Assembly: GCA_030549495.1 (NCBI GenBank)
Contig: JAUIRK010000763.1
Coordinates: 496,001 to 560,000 of the forward strand
Reading direction: 5' to 3'
DNA length: 64,000 nucleotides
Origin: Nectonema munidae
Lineage: Eukaryota; Nematomorpha; Nectonematoida; Nectonematidae
Position 1 is the first letter of the stretch, and each line of letters begins with the position of its first letter. Shown in pieces: positions 36,901 through 48,068 of this stretch. Both the position numbers and the translations under genes were made by a program. Below the pieces are notes generated by a model. The model ran no database searches, was not told the DNA's origin, and saw only the letters and a program-made list of their open reading frames with translations.

Positions 36901-37689
36901 TATTTTTGAATGGAAATGTTTTTTGAATCTTGATTATCAAAAAGACAAATTTTCGAATAAAGTTTTTTTCTATTTTTTAAACTATTTTTATTATCCTTGA
37001 CATTTTTTAATAAAGATCATTCACTTTTTTTTAAATACTGCCAGCAATTATTAAATAAAATAGCAAATTTTATGCAAAAAACTCATGTTTAGTTGAAAAT
37101 ATTTTTCATTTTAGAGAAACGATACGACAACCAAATGATTAGATGTAAAAAAAACGATCAAATTTTTATTATAAATAAATTATGTTTCAACTTTATCACG
37201 ATCGTTCATTTGTATATTGTTTGATTACACGTATAAAACTTTCTCAAAATGGTCAAACACGAAACTTATTTAAATTGACCGATTCAACTTGTTTTGAGTG
37301 ATTATAGAATGAATGGTATACGCGAACTGTCTCTCTCCTTCAAATAAAATGATGCGCATCAAAATATGCCTATACAGAGTCCTTCTTTTGTATTTAATTA
37401 ATTTCATTAAAAAAAATCACCTCATTGAATTCGGTATAAGATCCCGTTTTTAGTTCTATATCATTTTCAGTTATATTTTCTTTTTATGCAATTTTGTTTT
37501 GCCTACCTATAATTCTATTTGTTCTGTGACAAAATAAATTACATATATAGCTACGTATAACGATTTAATCATGAAGTCCTTTATTTCAGTTGAAGTGTCA
37601 TATGTCAATCATTTTTTGACAGGTATGATTAATTTTTATAAAAAATAAACATCACTGTTGAATTCAGACTACTTGAAAATGGGTACATA

Positions 37690-38130
37690 TGTGTAAAACA
37701 CCTGATTTGCGAATTTGATTCATGCTTACAAGTATTTTCAAATTCAAAATCCAAAAACAATCTATAATTGAGATTGGCATTGTGGATTTGATATGAAAAT
37801 GTGTATATTTCATGTAAAATTTGAATGAGTGTTTTCAAAAACAGATTTTAGAAATAAACCACCACTTTGTTTCACACTTATAAGTATTTTGAAATCCAAA
37901 TGCACAAATAATCTATAAATGAAATTGCGATTGTTGATTTGTTATAATAATGTGTATATTCCATGTAAAATTTGAATAAATGTTTTCAGAGACAGATTTT
38001 ACAAGTAAACCGCGAGTTTGTTACACACTTATAGGTATTTTCAATTTCTAAATTCCAAAAATAAGTCCAAAAATGAAATCAGCATGCCCGATTTGATATA
38101 AAAAATATATTTCATGTAAAATTGGAAGGT
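37690..38130 (+). repeat. Second 151-bp tandem array near the right piggyBac end
   Basis: About three units recognised by catgtaaaa at 37811, 37962 and 38113 (period 151) and by acacttataagtatttt / tataggtatttt motifs. The unit differs from the left array, but the segment just before it (37580-37700) is an inverted copy of the left unit. The piggyBac therefore has long subterminal inverted repeats. Confidence 0.65.
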
Positions 38131-38476
38131 ATATATATTTTATTGGATATATTTCTCATCAATCAAAATTTTGATTGACATTTCTCAAAAAGTAACCATG
38201 ATTTTGAAAAAATTTAAACTATAAAGTGTTATGTGTTCAAAACTAAAAAATTATAAAGTTATAAGCTTAGCTAGAGATACTGTCAGAATTTTGCTGAAAA
38301 AGTTTAACTTTTTATTTTGGTTGACAGATTTAGGCGTGAAAAGGTCATTCAACTGTCATGAAAATGGTATCAAAAGATGCAGCTATAAATTTTAGGAAAT
38401 GTCACGAAGTATGGTAGCAAAATATGTAGCCAATTTGGTACTAGCCCTCCCCCCCCCCCGTCACTGATAGGGTTAA

Positions 38477-39811
38477 TGTAATAGAATACACAAGTTTGGA
38501 TAAATGCCCTTATCATATTTGATAAATATAATTCACATTTCACATCTTCATTCTTAGATATTCATTTCATTTAATTTTTTATCGTCACGAATGCCTTGAG
38601 AAGTTGGTACCGTTTTTTACAATTTCCTTCAAATTTTTTGTTAATAAAACTTGTAAAGTATTTAAACGATTGTAATTTTATCCACAATAGTATCTCTTGT
38701 GATATTGTGGATAATAGTAAATGCTAGATTTGCCTTCAAGCAAGATTATCTTTAACACATTAGATACTGCTGTATTCATTTCAATTCAGTAAAAGTATCC
38801 TAGGTTACCAAATAACTTAATTATTGTCTGCTTTTCATTGGATGTAATGCGTAAATTTGTATAGAGTTTGTTTCGCACATTTTGTATTATTTTCTCTACA
38901 AACTATTTCATTAGCATGTAATTATGCCCTATCACGTAGAGAATTTAATAGTCGTTCATATAAATGAGAGGTTGTAGTAAATTTTCAATTTTGGAATTTG
39001 AATTTCTATTAGAAGGGCCAGATTTAAATTGAGAAATTCATACTTGTTCTCGACCTACTTCAACAAATTCGTTTCATAATAATAATGTCAGCACGATTAT
39101 TTTGGCGAATATTTTTGCTTATTCGGAAATTTTACCAAGCTTGGACATTTTTTTATAAATAGATACACTTCATGTCTGATAATAAAAAATTGGCCAATTT
39201 AATTTACAAATTTCACTAAAAAAGAAGTTTACATTGGATTACCTATAAATCAAGTTAGATTTGTATAAACTTTATTTGGGAAATATATTAGTGAACGAAA
39301 AAAACAAAAATTTTAAAATCCCCTGTAATTCCTAAAACAGGACAATTCCAGAAAATTTGGATATATTAATATTAATTTTATTTATATTAACAAAAAATAG
39401 GTATTTATCAATATCATTATATAAACAAAAAATAGGTATTTATCAATATCAAACTCAATTCTTATTCAGTTAAGGACTTCTGATTTTATCAGCTTCACGA
39501 AATACAAAATTTATCCTGAAAATCTTTTAAAATGTAAGTGTTTATGATCCGGATATAATTAAAAAAAATTAAATATACTTATGGGGTTGATTTATGAATA
39601 ATTATATTTGATGGTTCATAATTTTTTTCGTTAGCCATTTTATACCAAAGACAAAAGAAAAATTAAAATGTTTATTTTCAAATTTATAGGCATTATAAGC
39701 ATATAAATTCTTATATGTTTTAGTTTATTTCTTTTTTTTCTGAATCAATATCTTTAAAGAAATCTCAAAATATATAAAGAGTAAAAATAATAAACTTATA
39801 ACTATAATAGT
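38477..39811. other. AT-rich intergenic sequence
   Basis: A 32-bp unit (aaaaaataggtatttatc...) is repeated twice at about 39393-39450. Nothing else seen. Confidence 0.45.
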
Positions 39812-39978
39812 TAGTTGGCAAAGCACTTTGAGCCGTAAGGCTATATGCTCGCTTTATGCTTGAGATGGTTAATCACAGTTTTGTAATTTGGTTATTAAGA
39901 GTCGAAAGCCTTGGAGATCGAACCCTTAACCTTCAACTGTTAAGTTAAGTGGTACACCCTAACAACCATTGAGTCTCA
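39812..39978 (-). mobile_element. tRNA-derived SINE, family A, minus strand
   Basis: On the minus strand the head reads ATGGTTGTTAGGGTGTACC ... AGTTGAAGG ... GGGTTCGATCTCC, i.e. Pol III A box and B box. The body ACTGTGATTAACCATCT follows. It is the same family as the complete copy at 55281-55480. Confidence 0.8.
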
Positions 39979-40640
39979 TATAATTATAATAGTAAAAAAT
40001 TGCTTCAAATTCATCAAAATTAAAAAAAATATCCTTCTGTATTTTCCCCCTTAAAAATATTATAAAGAAATAATTTTTTATAATAAATTAAAAAACTTTG
40101 GAATAATTATATATAATATTAAAGAAATTTTATTTTGATATTTTTAATTTTTATGCACTTTTAAAGTGCGCCTACATCGTTGTAGGGTAAATCTACTTCT
40201 CAACAACAGCTCCCGACTCTCAAAAACAAAAGCACAAATCTCTGATTAACAATCGCAAAGATAATGCTAGCAAATAAGAAGGAGAAGAATTTATTTTTAC
40301 ATACATATATCAAGAATAGACAAGCAAAATATTAAACATGTGTTTAAATATTATAGGATTTAGTTATAAGCTGGGGTGAAAAATAAAGTAGAAAAGACAT
40401 AGTGCATGTTTTGGGAGGACAAAAAAAAGTTCCCAGGAACAGCTTAGATTCTGCCAACCATATTGCAAACAAAAATGAATTAAGTTAATATAATTGAAGG
40501 ATAAAAATGTTGATATTATAGAAGTAGAACATTTTATGTTAAATCAATATTGTTTATGAACAAAATAAAAATATGTCTGGATAAAGCAGTTGTAGAATAC
40601 TAGAAAGCACAAAAGTTTAAGATAATTAAAGTTTTATACA
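39979..40640. other. Probable LINE 3' flank, AT-rich
   Basis: No gene. Part may be the 3' UTR of the minus-strand LINE that follows, but its end cannot be placed. Confidence 0.35.
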
Positions 40641-40649
40641 AAAATGAGG

Positions 40650-43600
40650 AAATTAGTTTTTTTTAACGATGCAAGGAGAATCAAACAAGGTAATAAAAAT
40701 CTAAGATGAGTATTCCAAAGTTTACAGAATCAAATTTCAAAGAAAAATTAGAGCTGGGAAGTCTATATCTTGGCAAGGATAAACAATCAGAATTTCTTAA
40801 TGTGTACTTTTGATTATTATAATTTATCATAAACCAATCTGAAAACTCCACAGGCAATTTATCACTGAAAAACTTGGAAATGAAGAGGACTAAACAAAGT
40901 TTATAGAATTGATCAAATTTGAAAATCCTCCAAGATGAGAAAAAACCAGCTGTGTGATAAAAGAAATGTTTGTTAAAAATAACTCGAATAGCATTTTTTG
41001 GGAAACAATAAACTTTTTACAATTAAAGTGACCATAGTTTTCAACTCCATAAAGAAGATCTGGCAAAAACAATGAGTTATACACTAAAAGCTTGATTTTT
41101 ATAGGAAGTATATTTTTGTAAACTTTCAATTTTCCAATAACAGTTTAGACAAAACATAAAAAGTATGCGATTTCGAACTGAATTTGTTGTCAATCACGAG
41201 ACCAAAAAGTTTATTGTATCAACAAGTTGAAAGCCGAAGTCAGGTAAAACGAGGTTAGATTTAATTGAAAAAACCACACTCTACATTTGTCTCTGATAAT
41301 TGTAAGGCAATTATGAGCGAACCAGTTAAAAACATTATGAAAGCAACAACGGTCAATTGAGTTTTTAAAAGGAACTAAAATTAAAATGTCACCAGCATAA
41401 ATGAAAAGTTGTAAGGACTCACAAACTTTATAAAAACCATTCATGTAAATTGTGAACAAAAGGGGGGCAAGAATTGAGCCTTGTGGAACTCCATAACTAA
41501 TTGAAAAAAAGTTAGACAAAGTATGATTAACAGACACACATTGGAATCTTTCAGTCAAGTATGAATTCAAAAACCTGCAAGCTTTTATGTCAAAGCCAAG
41601 GCGATGGAGTTTAAAAATTAGTAGATCCTGAGAAACAGGAACGAAGGCCTTTGACAGATCAAGAAACAAAGAAATAACTGACAATTTATCATCTAGGTTT
41701 TTTGTTATACAATCGATAAATGATGAATGAAGAAGGGTGGTAGAATGCCGGTGCGTCTTTTTACCCCAACCTACCCCAATCTACCCAAATCCACCCCTAA
41801 TCTATCCCAGATTACCTAAATAAACTTTTTATTTATAGCAATTTTTTATTGAATAAATTTTCTCTCAAATGTTTTACGTAGTAAAAACGCAACATAGTCG
41901 TTAAAAGGCTTTTTTTAGTTATAATTTTTTAACTATATTATTCACTTTATTATGAATTTTGTTTGTTTATTATTTGTATTTTTTTAGATAAAATGTTTTT
42001 CTTAGATGTATTTATAAAAATTTTTTATGATCCTTTTAAAAAGTATTAAATCACTTTATCTATAAGTTTATCGCATATCTAACACTCTTATTACCTTACC
42101 TAGAGATTTTTTTAAAGTAAATAAATTGTTAGAGATAAGGAAACAGTTAGGTAAAAATATTGCATTTTATGCTTTATACTGTAAAAATAAATAAATGTAA
42201 ATATTAAATTTTCGTTTGAAATCGACTAAAATAACTTTCGTATAATTAAAAAATTTATGTAATTTTAGATGTATAAATCTAAATATAGTTTTTTTTAGAA
42301 AAGAACTGAGTAGATTAGGGGTGGATTTGGGTAGGTTGGGGTAAAAAGACGCACCCGTAGAATGCCCCTTTCTAAAACCAAACTGCCTGAAAAATATTAT
42401 ATTGTTTTGGGAGAAATAGGCCTATAGTTGGATAATTCTTGTTTATTTCCTTTCTTAAAGATGGGGATTATCTTAGAAATGAAAATGTTAGGAAAAATAG
42501 AGAATTAAAGGCAAGAATTTAAGCCAATTAATAAAATTGGAGCAAGTTTGAAGATAATACTTTTAATCAAATTCATAGAAATACCAAAAACATCCTGTAC
42601 ACTATTCTTCTTTATGTTATTAACAGCAAAAACACATCACTCAAAGTAAATTTGCCAAAACTGAAAATATTAGCTCTTTCTTCAGAGAGATAAGGATAGT
42701 TTATTGGATCGCCGTCAAAATTACTTAAGCAAAAATGTCTATTAGAAGAATGAGCAATATGACGCTCATTATTTACTATCTTACCATCAATTTTTATATG
42801 AACTTGATTATCGCAATTTTTATTATAATCATTCCTTTTTTTCCACAATTGTCTAGAGCTACAGGATTCAAAGGTATTGTGAAAATATCTATTTTTCAAA
42901 ATACGAATTAATGTTTTTATCTTATTTCTGTAAAATATATATTTGTCTTTGAAAGTTATATAAAGGGCTTTATTTTTAATTATCTTTTTTAAACGATAAA
43001 ATAATCGATCACGCACGCGAATTGACTTTAACAACACAGGGATTATCCAAGAATGATGTGCTTCCGTATATCTGTATTTTTTATAGATTTTTCTTAGTGA
43101 AATACAATGCTCAACCTCATTAAAAATTATACTATTTAATATAGAAAAGAAGGAGTTGGGGTCATTGAAAAATGGAAACAGTATATCATAAAAGTTGAGA
43201 GAGTTTAGGTTGAAAATTAATCTATTAAAGTCTGTTTTTTGACAGTAGTCACATTTACAGCTGGCTGAATGTTAAATGACAGAAATATAGGAAAGTGATC
43301 AGATATGTCAGGAAACTAAGACATGGCTACTAAATTGAGTAAAAAATTCATTAACAAAAAAATTATCAATCAGCGTTTGAGACTGTGGACGTGAAGGCTT
43401 CGTTAAAGAGAATTTATAAGAATAAGCTGACATCAAATTGAGAAAACGATTAGTTTTATTACAAGAATCAACTTTGAAAATATTAATATTAAAGTCACTA
43501 AATATTATGTGCAAAAAATTATCATCTAAATTACGTAAGAAAAATTCAAATTCAAATAAAAATTTATTAAAACTTAGAGACAAGTCATTCGGAGCCGTGT

Positions 43601-43665
43601 AAATGTTGTTTAAAACTAAATTTTTAGTTCCAAGAAGTACAACTTCAATAGAACAAAACAATTAT
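40650..43665 (-). mobile_element. LINE (CR1/Jockey-like non-LTR retrotransposon), 5' truncated
   Basis: Reading leftwards, the endonuclease C-terminal part (NNIYTAPNDL, IIFSDFNINIFK, 43661-43308) comes first. A linker (RVRDRLFYRLKK..., 43037-42612) and reverse-transcriptase motifs IIPIFKKGNKQELSNYRPIS (about 42480) follow. After the MITE insertion come a QFGFRKGHSTT-like stretch, LFLDLSKAF, ISYGVPQGSILAPLLFTIYMNG and YAGDILIL (the usual YADD carries Gly in place of the first Asp). The thumb region is at 41129-40890, with KLPVEFSDWFMI and RLPSSNFSLKF to about 40650. Several frame changes and an apparent deletion after NYRPIS make it inactive. The clade is tentative. Confidence 0.85.
41749..42356. 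mobile_element. 608-bp Mutator-like MITE inserted in the LINE
   Basis: A perfect 9-bp direct repeat GTAGAATGC (41740-41748 and 42357-42365) flanks inverted ends of about 45-55 bp: GGTGCGTCTTTTTACCCC at the left, GGGGTAAAAAGACGCACC at the right. One arm has a 10-bp indel. Nine-bp duplications with long inverted ends are typical of Mutator-like elements. There is no reading frame. The LINE reading continues on both sides, so the MITE is younger. Confidence 0.85.
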
Positions 43666-45458
43666 TTATTTATTTAGCTGTTTTAAATTTTTCAATTTTG
43701 AAATCTTGTGACTGGAGCTAAAGATGCTCCAAAATGTCTTAACTATAAGTGAAATATCCAGAAATGGCATATAAAAACCTAATTATCTTAAAAATAATTG
43801 GAAAAAATGTGAAAAATAGCCGATGATATTAATTTGGATAAAAGTTTTATTTCAAGGTAAGAGGAGATTCTAAATATAGACGATTCTGAGCTTTTGTAGT
43901 TGACACAAACGATTTGGAAAGGGTTAATTTTCTTTAATGTGGTGATGTGGGAGAAAGGGCTTTTATGTAAAAAATTTTACTTAGATAATGATTAGAATGT
44001 TAAGAAGGCCACTTCAAGTTTAAATGGCTGCCAACGTTGGAAGAATTTTTTAATTTTCAATATTTTTACAAAACATATATTTTGTCCACACCTATTATTC
44101 AAGTTAATAATTTAACAATCAAATTAACCTTAACTTCCTCAAATTTATTATTATTTTCTTACTCAATTTCCATTTTCTTTGTATTTTTTAATTCCTTCTA
44201 GCAAAAGAAGGTTTCTTCTATACAAGGTACTCACATCACTGGATATCTTTTTAACTCTTAAACCTATGGTAGTAAAAGATGAGTTTATAAGAGAATTATA
44301 ATATTATAGGAAGTGAGAAAATAAAAATTAATATCAGTAATTAAGTGAAAAGAGCGATTGATTGATGGTTATTTGCACACTTGTAAGTCACGAAGGAAAG
44401 TCAAAATTTAGCATTAAAAAGATTATTAAAAAATTGATAAAAAAATATCAACTAAAATATTCTTTTGTAAAATAAATTTTGGATAACAAATAAGAAAAAA
44501 ATAATAATAAATGTTAATTTTATAATACAACTCTAAATGTTATTTCATCTGATGACGCTGGGAATTTGTTAAGATATTATCATTTGTGTTTGTTGATAAT
44601 AGGATAAAATTAAGTTTAAAGAAGAATATTAAAGTAAAGACAAAATTATCTCTTTTAAGTTCATTAAATTAATATTTGTGAGAAGATTGCCTAGTGATGG
44701 TAGCACTGACATCTTGATTCTTATGATCTAGGATAGATTCCCGATGGTGACTATCATTACGAATTTTATAGCTTTAGAAGATTATTCTTCCATTGGATGC
44801 GATACCGACAACCATAAAAAATATAAAAATAATAAATACTAAAGTCTTAGCAATACCTACTAATACTTAGTAATACCAATTTTGAAAACAAAAACTAAAT
44901 TAAAAAAAATGAAATTAGATCAATCAGAGTTTAGTGTTCGATACAAAAATTTCACAGTGTAGAATGAAACAAGAAATTTTAAAATAATAATAACTTACAT
45001 GCTTAGTTCATATAAATATTCAAAAAAAAAATCTAAAATAAATTTTATATCTAAATTGTTAAATTTAGATTTCAATTTAGTTTTTTTTACTTTATTGTTA
45101 GGCTTCAAACACAAAAGGGTGACATTTTATTTAAATTTCAATCACCATTTTAAAGGTAATTGTTATAATTTAAACAGAATTTTTCAAATTTTAAATCAAT
45201 TAAAACTACTTTGCACATTTGATTCCAGAAGAACAAATTTCATTAAGTTATTTGCATAGTTTACAATATGTGCATGTCAAAAATCGGTTGAAAGAAGAGG
45301 CGCACATCCTCAAAATTTTTTTTATAATTTTCAAAATTTATTATAACAATTTTTGTCCAATGAACACATAAACATTATTACCCGACATTATACATACACT
45401 GTAAAAAGTCAAATTACGTTGTTTGTAATTGTTATTATTGAATCACTACTATCTAGCT
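43666..45458. other. AT-rich intergenic sequence
   Basis: Apart from the degenerate SINE listed separately, nothing is recognised. The frame at 44999-45259 is AT-rich chance sequence. A block near 45296-45345 (GGCGCACATCCTCAAAATT) recurs at 48589. Confidence 0.4.
44690..44835 (+). mobile_element. Degenerate tRNA-like SINE, family B
   Basis: An A-box-like TAGTGATGGTAGC and a B-box-like GGATAGATTCCC stand about 36 bp apart. The tail (ttattcttcc.ttg.atgcgatac) is also found at 2485-2530. Strongly decayed. Confidence 0.45.
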
Positions 45459-46195
45459 CAGTGGTTTTGAAGCATTTCAATGGTGACTGAGAAGTGGTCA
45501 CTGAGTGGATCGTTTTGCGCAAAATTTTTCATCCTTATTGCGGCATTTGCGATTTTTGCCAATTAATCACATTTAAAAAGAATGAATAATTTAGTCTTTA
45601 AATTGAGTTAAACTATTTTTACTTTTTTATTCCTTTTCAGTCTAGATTATATAGATATAAATATGCATTTTTTTAGTGATTTAAAAATGAAATATGACGA
45701 CTTGAAATTTGGTTTTACTGCATTAATATCTGGTGGGGAAGAGTAACATAAGTCTTTTGTGTTCTGAAGTGTTAGCATCCACTTTTCTAAAGTCCGTGAA
45801 GTGAAACTTTCATTCGAAGTGAAGCACTAGAGTTCGGTAAACAACTAATGACTATTTTAAACGTCAAGCTGAACGATTATACAAATCCAGATTTCATAAC
45901 AAAGAATTTTTTGCAAAACATTAAGCATGGTTTGAAAAGTTTCAAAAATATCTTGTCAAAAAATCCCCCAACATAAGAGAACAGTTGATATTACCTTGCG
46001 GCAAAGATATCATATAGAATGTGCTAAGAAGTTCTGAAATTGTAAATTCGAAGCATATCTTGCTCTTAAATGATACTGTTAAAAGGCTAATAGGAGAGAT
46101 GTCTGATGACATATCAGGTAGTTTTATTGAAATGGAGTTCAATTTTCAACTTTTTTGCAATTCAGCTTGATAAAACGATTGCTAGCACGTAAAAT
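45459..46195 (+). mobile_element. hAT fragment, 5' end and transposase N-terminal half (SCAND3/ZBED5-like)
   Basis: It begins with the hAT-type terminus CAGTGGTTTTGAAG. A decayed zinc-finger region follows (KYDDLKFGFTAL..., 45690-45850). Then comes the region ahead of the catalytic core: REQLILPCGKDII, NDTVKRLIGEMSDDISG and FAIQLDKTIAS, the last equivalent to the first catalytic motif (QLDES/T), ending near 46190. Several stops and frame changes. The 3' half is absent. It belongs to the same broad lineage as the C-terminal fragment at 30480-31224. Confidence 0.75.
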
Positions 46196-47496
46196 ATGTA
46201 TGTGAAAAGCAACAATTTCCCACTGAATTAAAAAAATCACAGATGTGTTCCTTGTTGCGTTGGAATCTTTCATTTTTGACTTTAACAGCATTTTTTATGT
46301 TATATTACGATTATATAAAAATGAGTCAATTTAAGTTATCTACACTTCTTTTTAGAGTTGACCTTATTTTGACTCAAAATTTGATAAATTTTCATAATAC
46401 TCATGAAAAATAAGATCCGCCCTTGTATTTACTACACATTACGTTGCTTTTATTTTCAACAATCCCATTTGCCTGTATAATATCAAAACGAAGTAATACT
46501 TTGAATAGCTGCTCTGAAATTTTTTATAAAAATAATTAATAATGAAGATGCATTGTCTATTTTCCACGACTTTTTTTGGTTCTATGATATAGGAACTAAA
46601 AATTTTTTGTAACTAAGGACAATATAATTTATAATTAAATTATTTTATTTTTAATTCAAAAATAATATTTGTCGATTAAAAATTTTAAAAACTTGGTTGT
46701 AAATATTTTTTTACTCAAGTTTCTCAGCACTTTTTCCCCAAAAATTATAAAGAATATATTGAAATTTGTATTTATAATCTTATACCTAAAATTCATGAAT
46801 TTTCTATCCATATTTGATTAATAGAAAAATGCAAGTTAGGTGATTCATTTGTATTATATAAAAGTATATAAAACGGAAAAAAGAATCTAAATTTATTGAA
46901 AAAGAATTTTCAAATATTTTCGAACACGACTGTGTCCTTTTTCAAGAGAATAGGAGTAAAACTAAATGAAGAAGTCGAAGTAAGAATGAAGTCTGATGTG
47001 AGCTGGTCAGAAGAGAACCTGTAATCGGCTTAGTCGACTGTAAGTGTTGCTGGGATTAGAGGTGATCGAAGAGGATTTGATGGAGGTAACGAGTATGTTT
47101 TCAAAACTAACTGAAAGGATCATTGATAAAGGTTGGTACTAATCTGATTAGGAAAATTTTTCAATATATTCTTTTCAAAATATTTTTTATCATGTGAGCA
47201 GATTTGTGGAGTCGGAGATTTCAAATACATCTGAGTCGAATTGGTAGACTAGGGGATTTTGAAGGGATATGAGCCGAAATCGGTATATAATAAAATTTAG
47301 CAGTTGCAGTGAAAAAATATTTTATTCTGTATAATCAAAAATTACACAGAATAAAATAATAAAATATGTTTATTCAATTAAAAATTATCTTTGTCAAAAT
47401 GTGAAGATTAGTAGAAAGGTTGTAAGTTTTGAGAAATAATAAATATCAGTTAGTAAAGATGTATAAAGCAAAAAATTATTTAGGAAAAGGTTGGAG
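46196..47496. other. AT-rich sequence
   Basis: The part 46960-47130 is less AT-rich, with a possible donor (GGAG|GTAACG near 47085), but no coding frame can be supported. Confidence 0.35.
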
Positions 47497-47790
47497 CAGC
47501 GTTTTTCAAACTTTTTTTACTGAGACCCATAGCAAGAAGCACAGTTTGCACCGCGACCCATAATACTTAGGTGTAATAAGACAAACTCTGATCACTGCGT
47601 TCATTTATTCAGCATCGATAATTTATATGTATATTTTTTTCATACATTGTTTGATGTGTGTATGAATAAAATATTAACACTTTTAGATTTTCTTAACTTT
47701 GCTCTCTCTTGATTTCCTTTTTTCTCACGACCCGTTTTATTTTTCACGCGACCCACTGAAGTGTCGGGACCCACAGTTTGAAAAACGCTG
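47497..47790. mobile_element. 294-bp hAT MITE
   Basis: A perfect terminal inverted repeat CAGCGTTTTTCAAACT / AGTTTGAAAAACGCTG (16 bp). GACCC-rich subterminal sequence on both sides (gagacccatag; gggacccacag) is typical of non-autonomous hAT elements. No matching 8-bp flanks were found. Confidence 0.8.
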
Positions 47791-48068
47791 AATTAAAAGA
47801 TAAAGAAAAGGTGATGTTGATAAAAGTTTAAATGAACCCAGTGAACAACATAATTCTTTGAAAAGTGGACGGTGGATGGGAAACTTCTTGATCACAAAAT
47901 TCCTCTAAATTGTTATAACTTTATATTACAAGAAATTCCTGTTTAGTTTTTTTTGTGTAAAAATGTAAAGATTTTAAAATTTATTATGTATATGACTTTT
48001 TTATTGTGAAATATTGATCTAAAATTTTGTATTATATTTTTTAAAGTCTCATTCACATTTGCATTTCA

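Larger units (their letters stand above)
30141..38472 (+). mobile_element. 8.3-kb piggyBac element with TTAA duplications, nested insertions inside
   Basis: TTAA at 30137-30140 and TTAA at 38473-38476 flank inverted ends CCCTATCAGTGACGG (left) and CCGTCACTGATAGGG (right). That is 15 of 15 matching bases and the exact piggyBac target signature. Inside are a decayed piggyBac transposase (36389-36900), 151-bp tandem repeats near both ends, and a 5.0-kb Tigger insertion (30464-35460) that carries two hAT sequences. Without the Tigger the element would be about 3.3 kb, a normal piggyBac size. The ends look intact while the transposase is broken, so it could only have moved with help from another copy. 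Confidence 0.9.
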
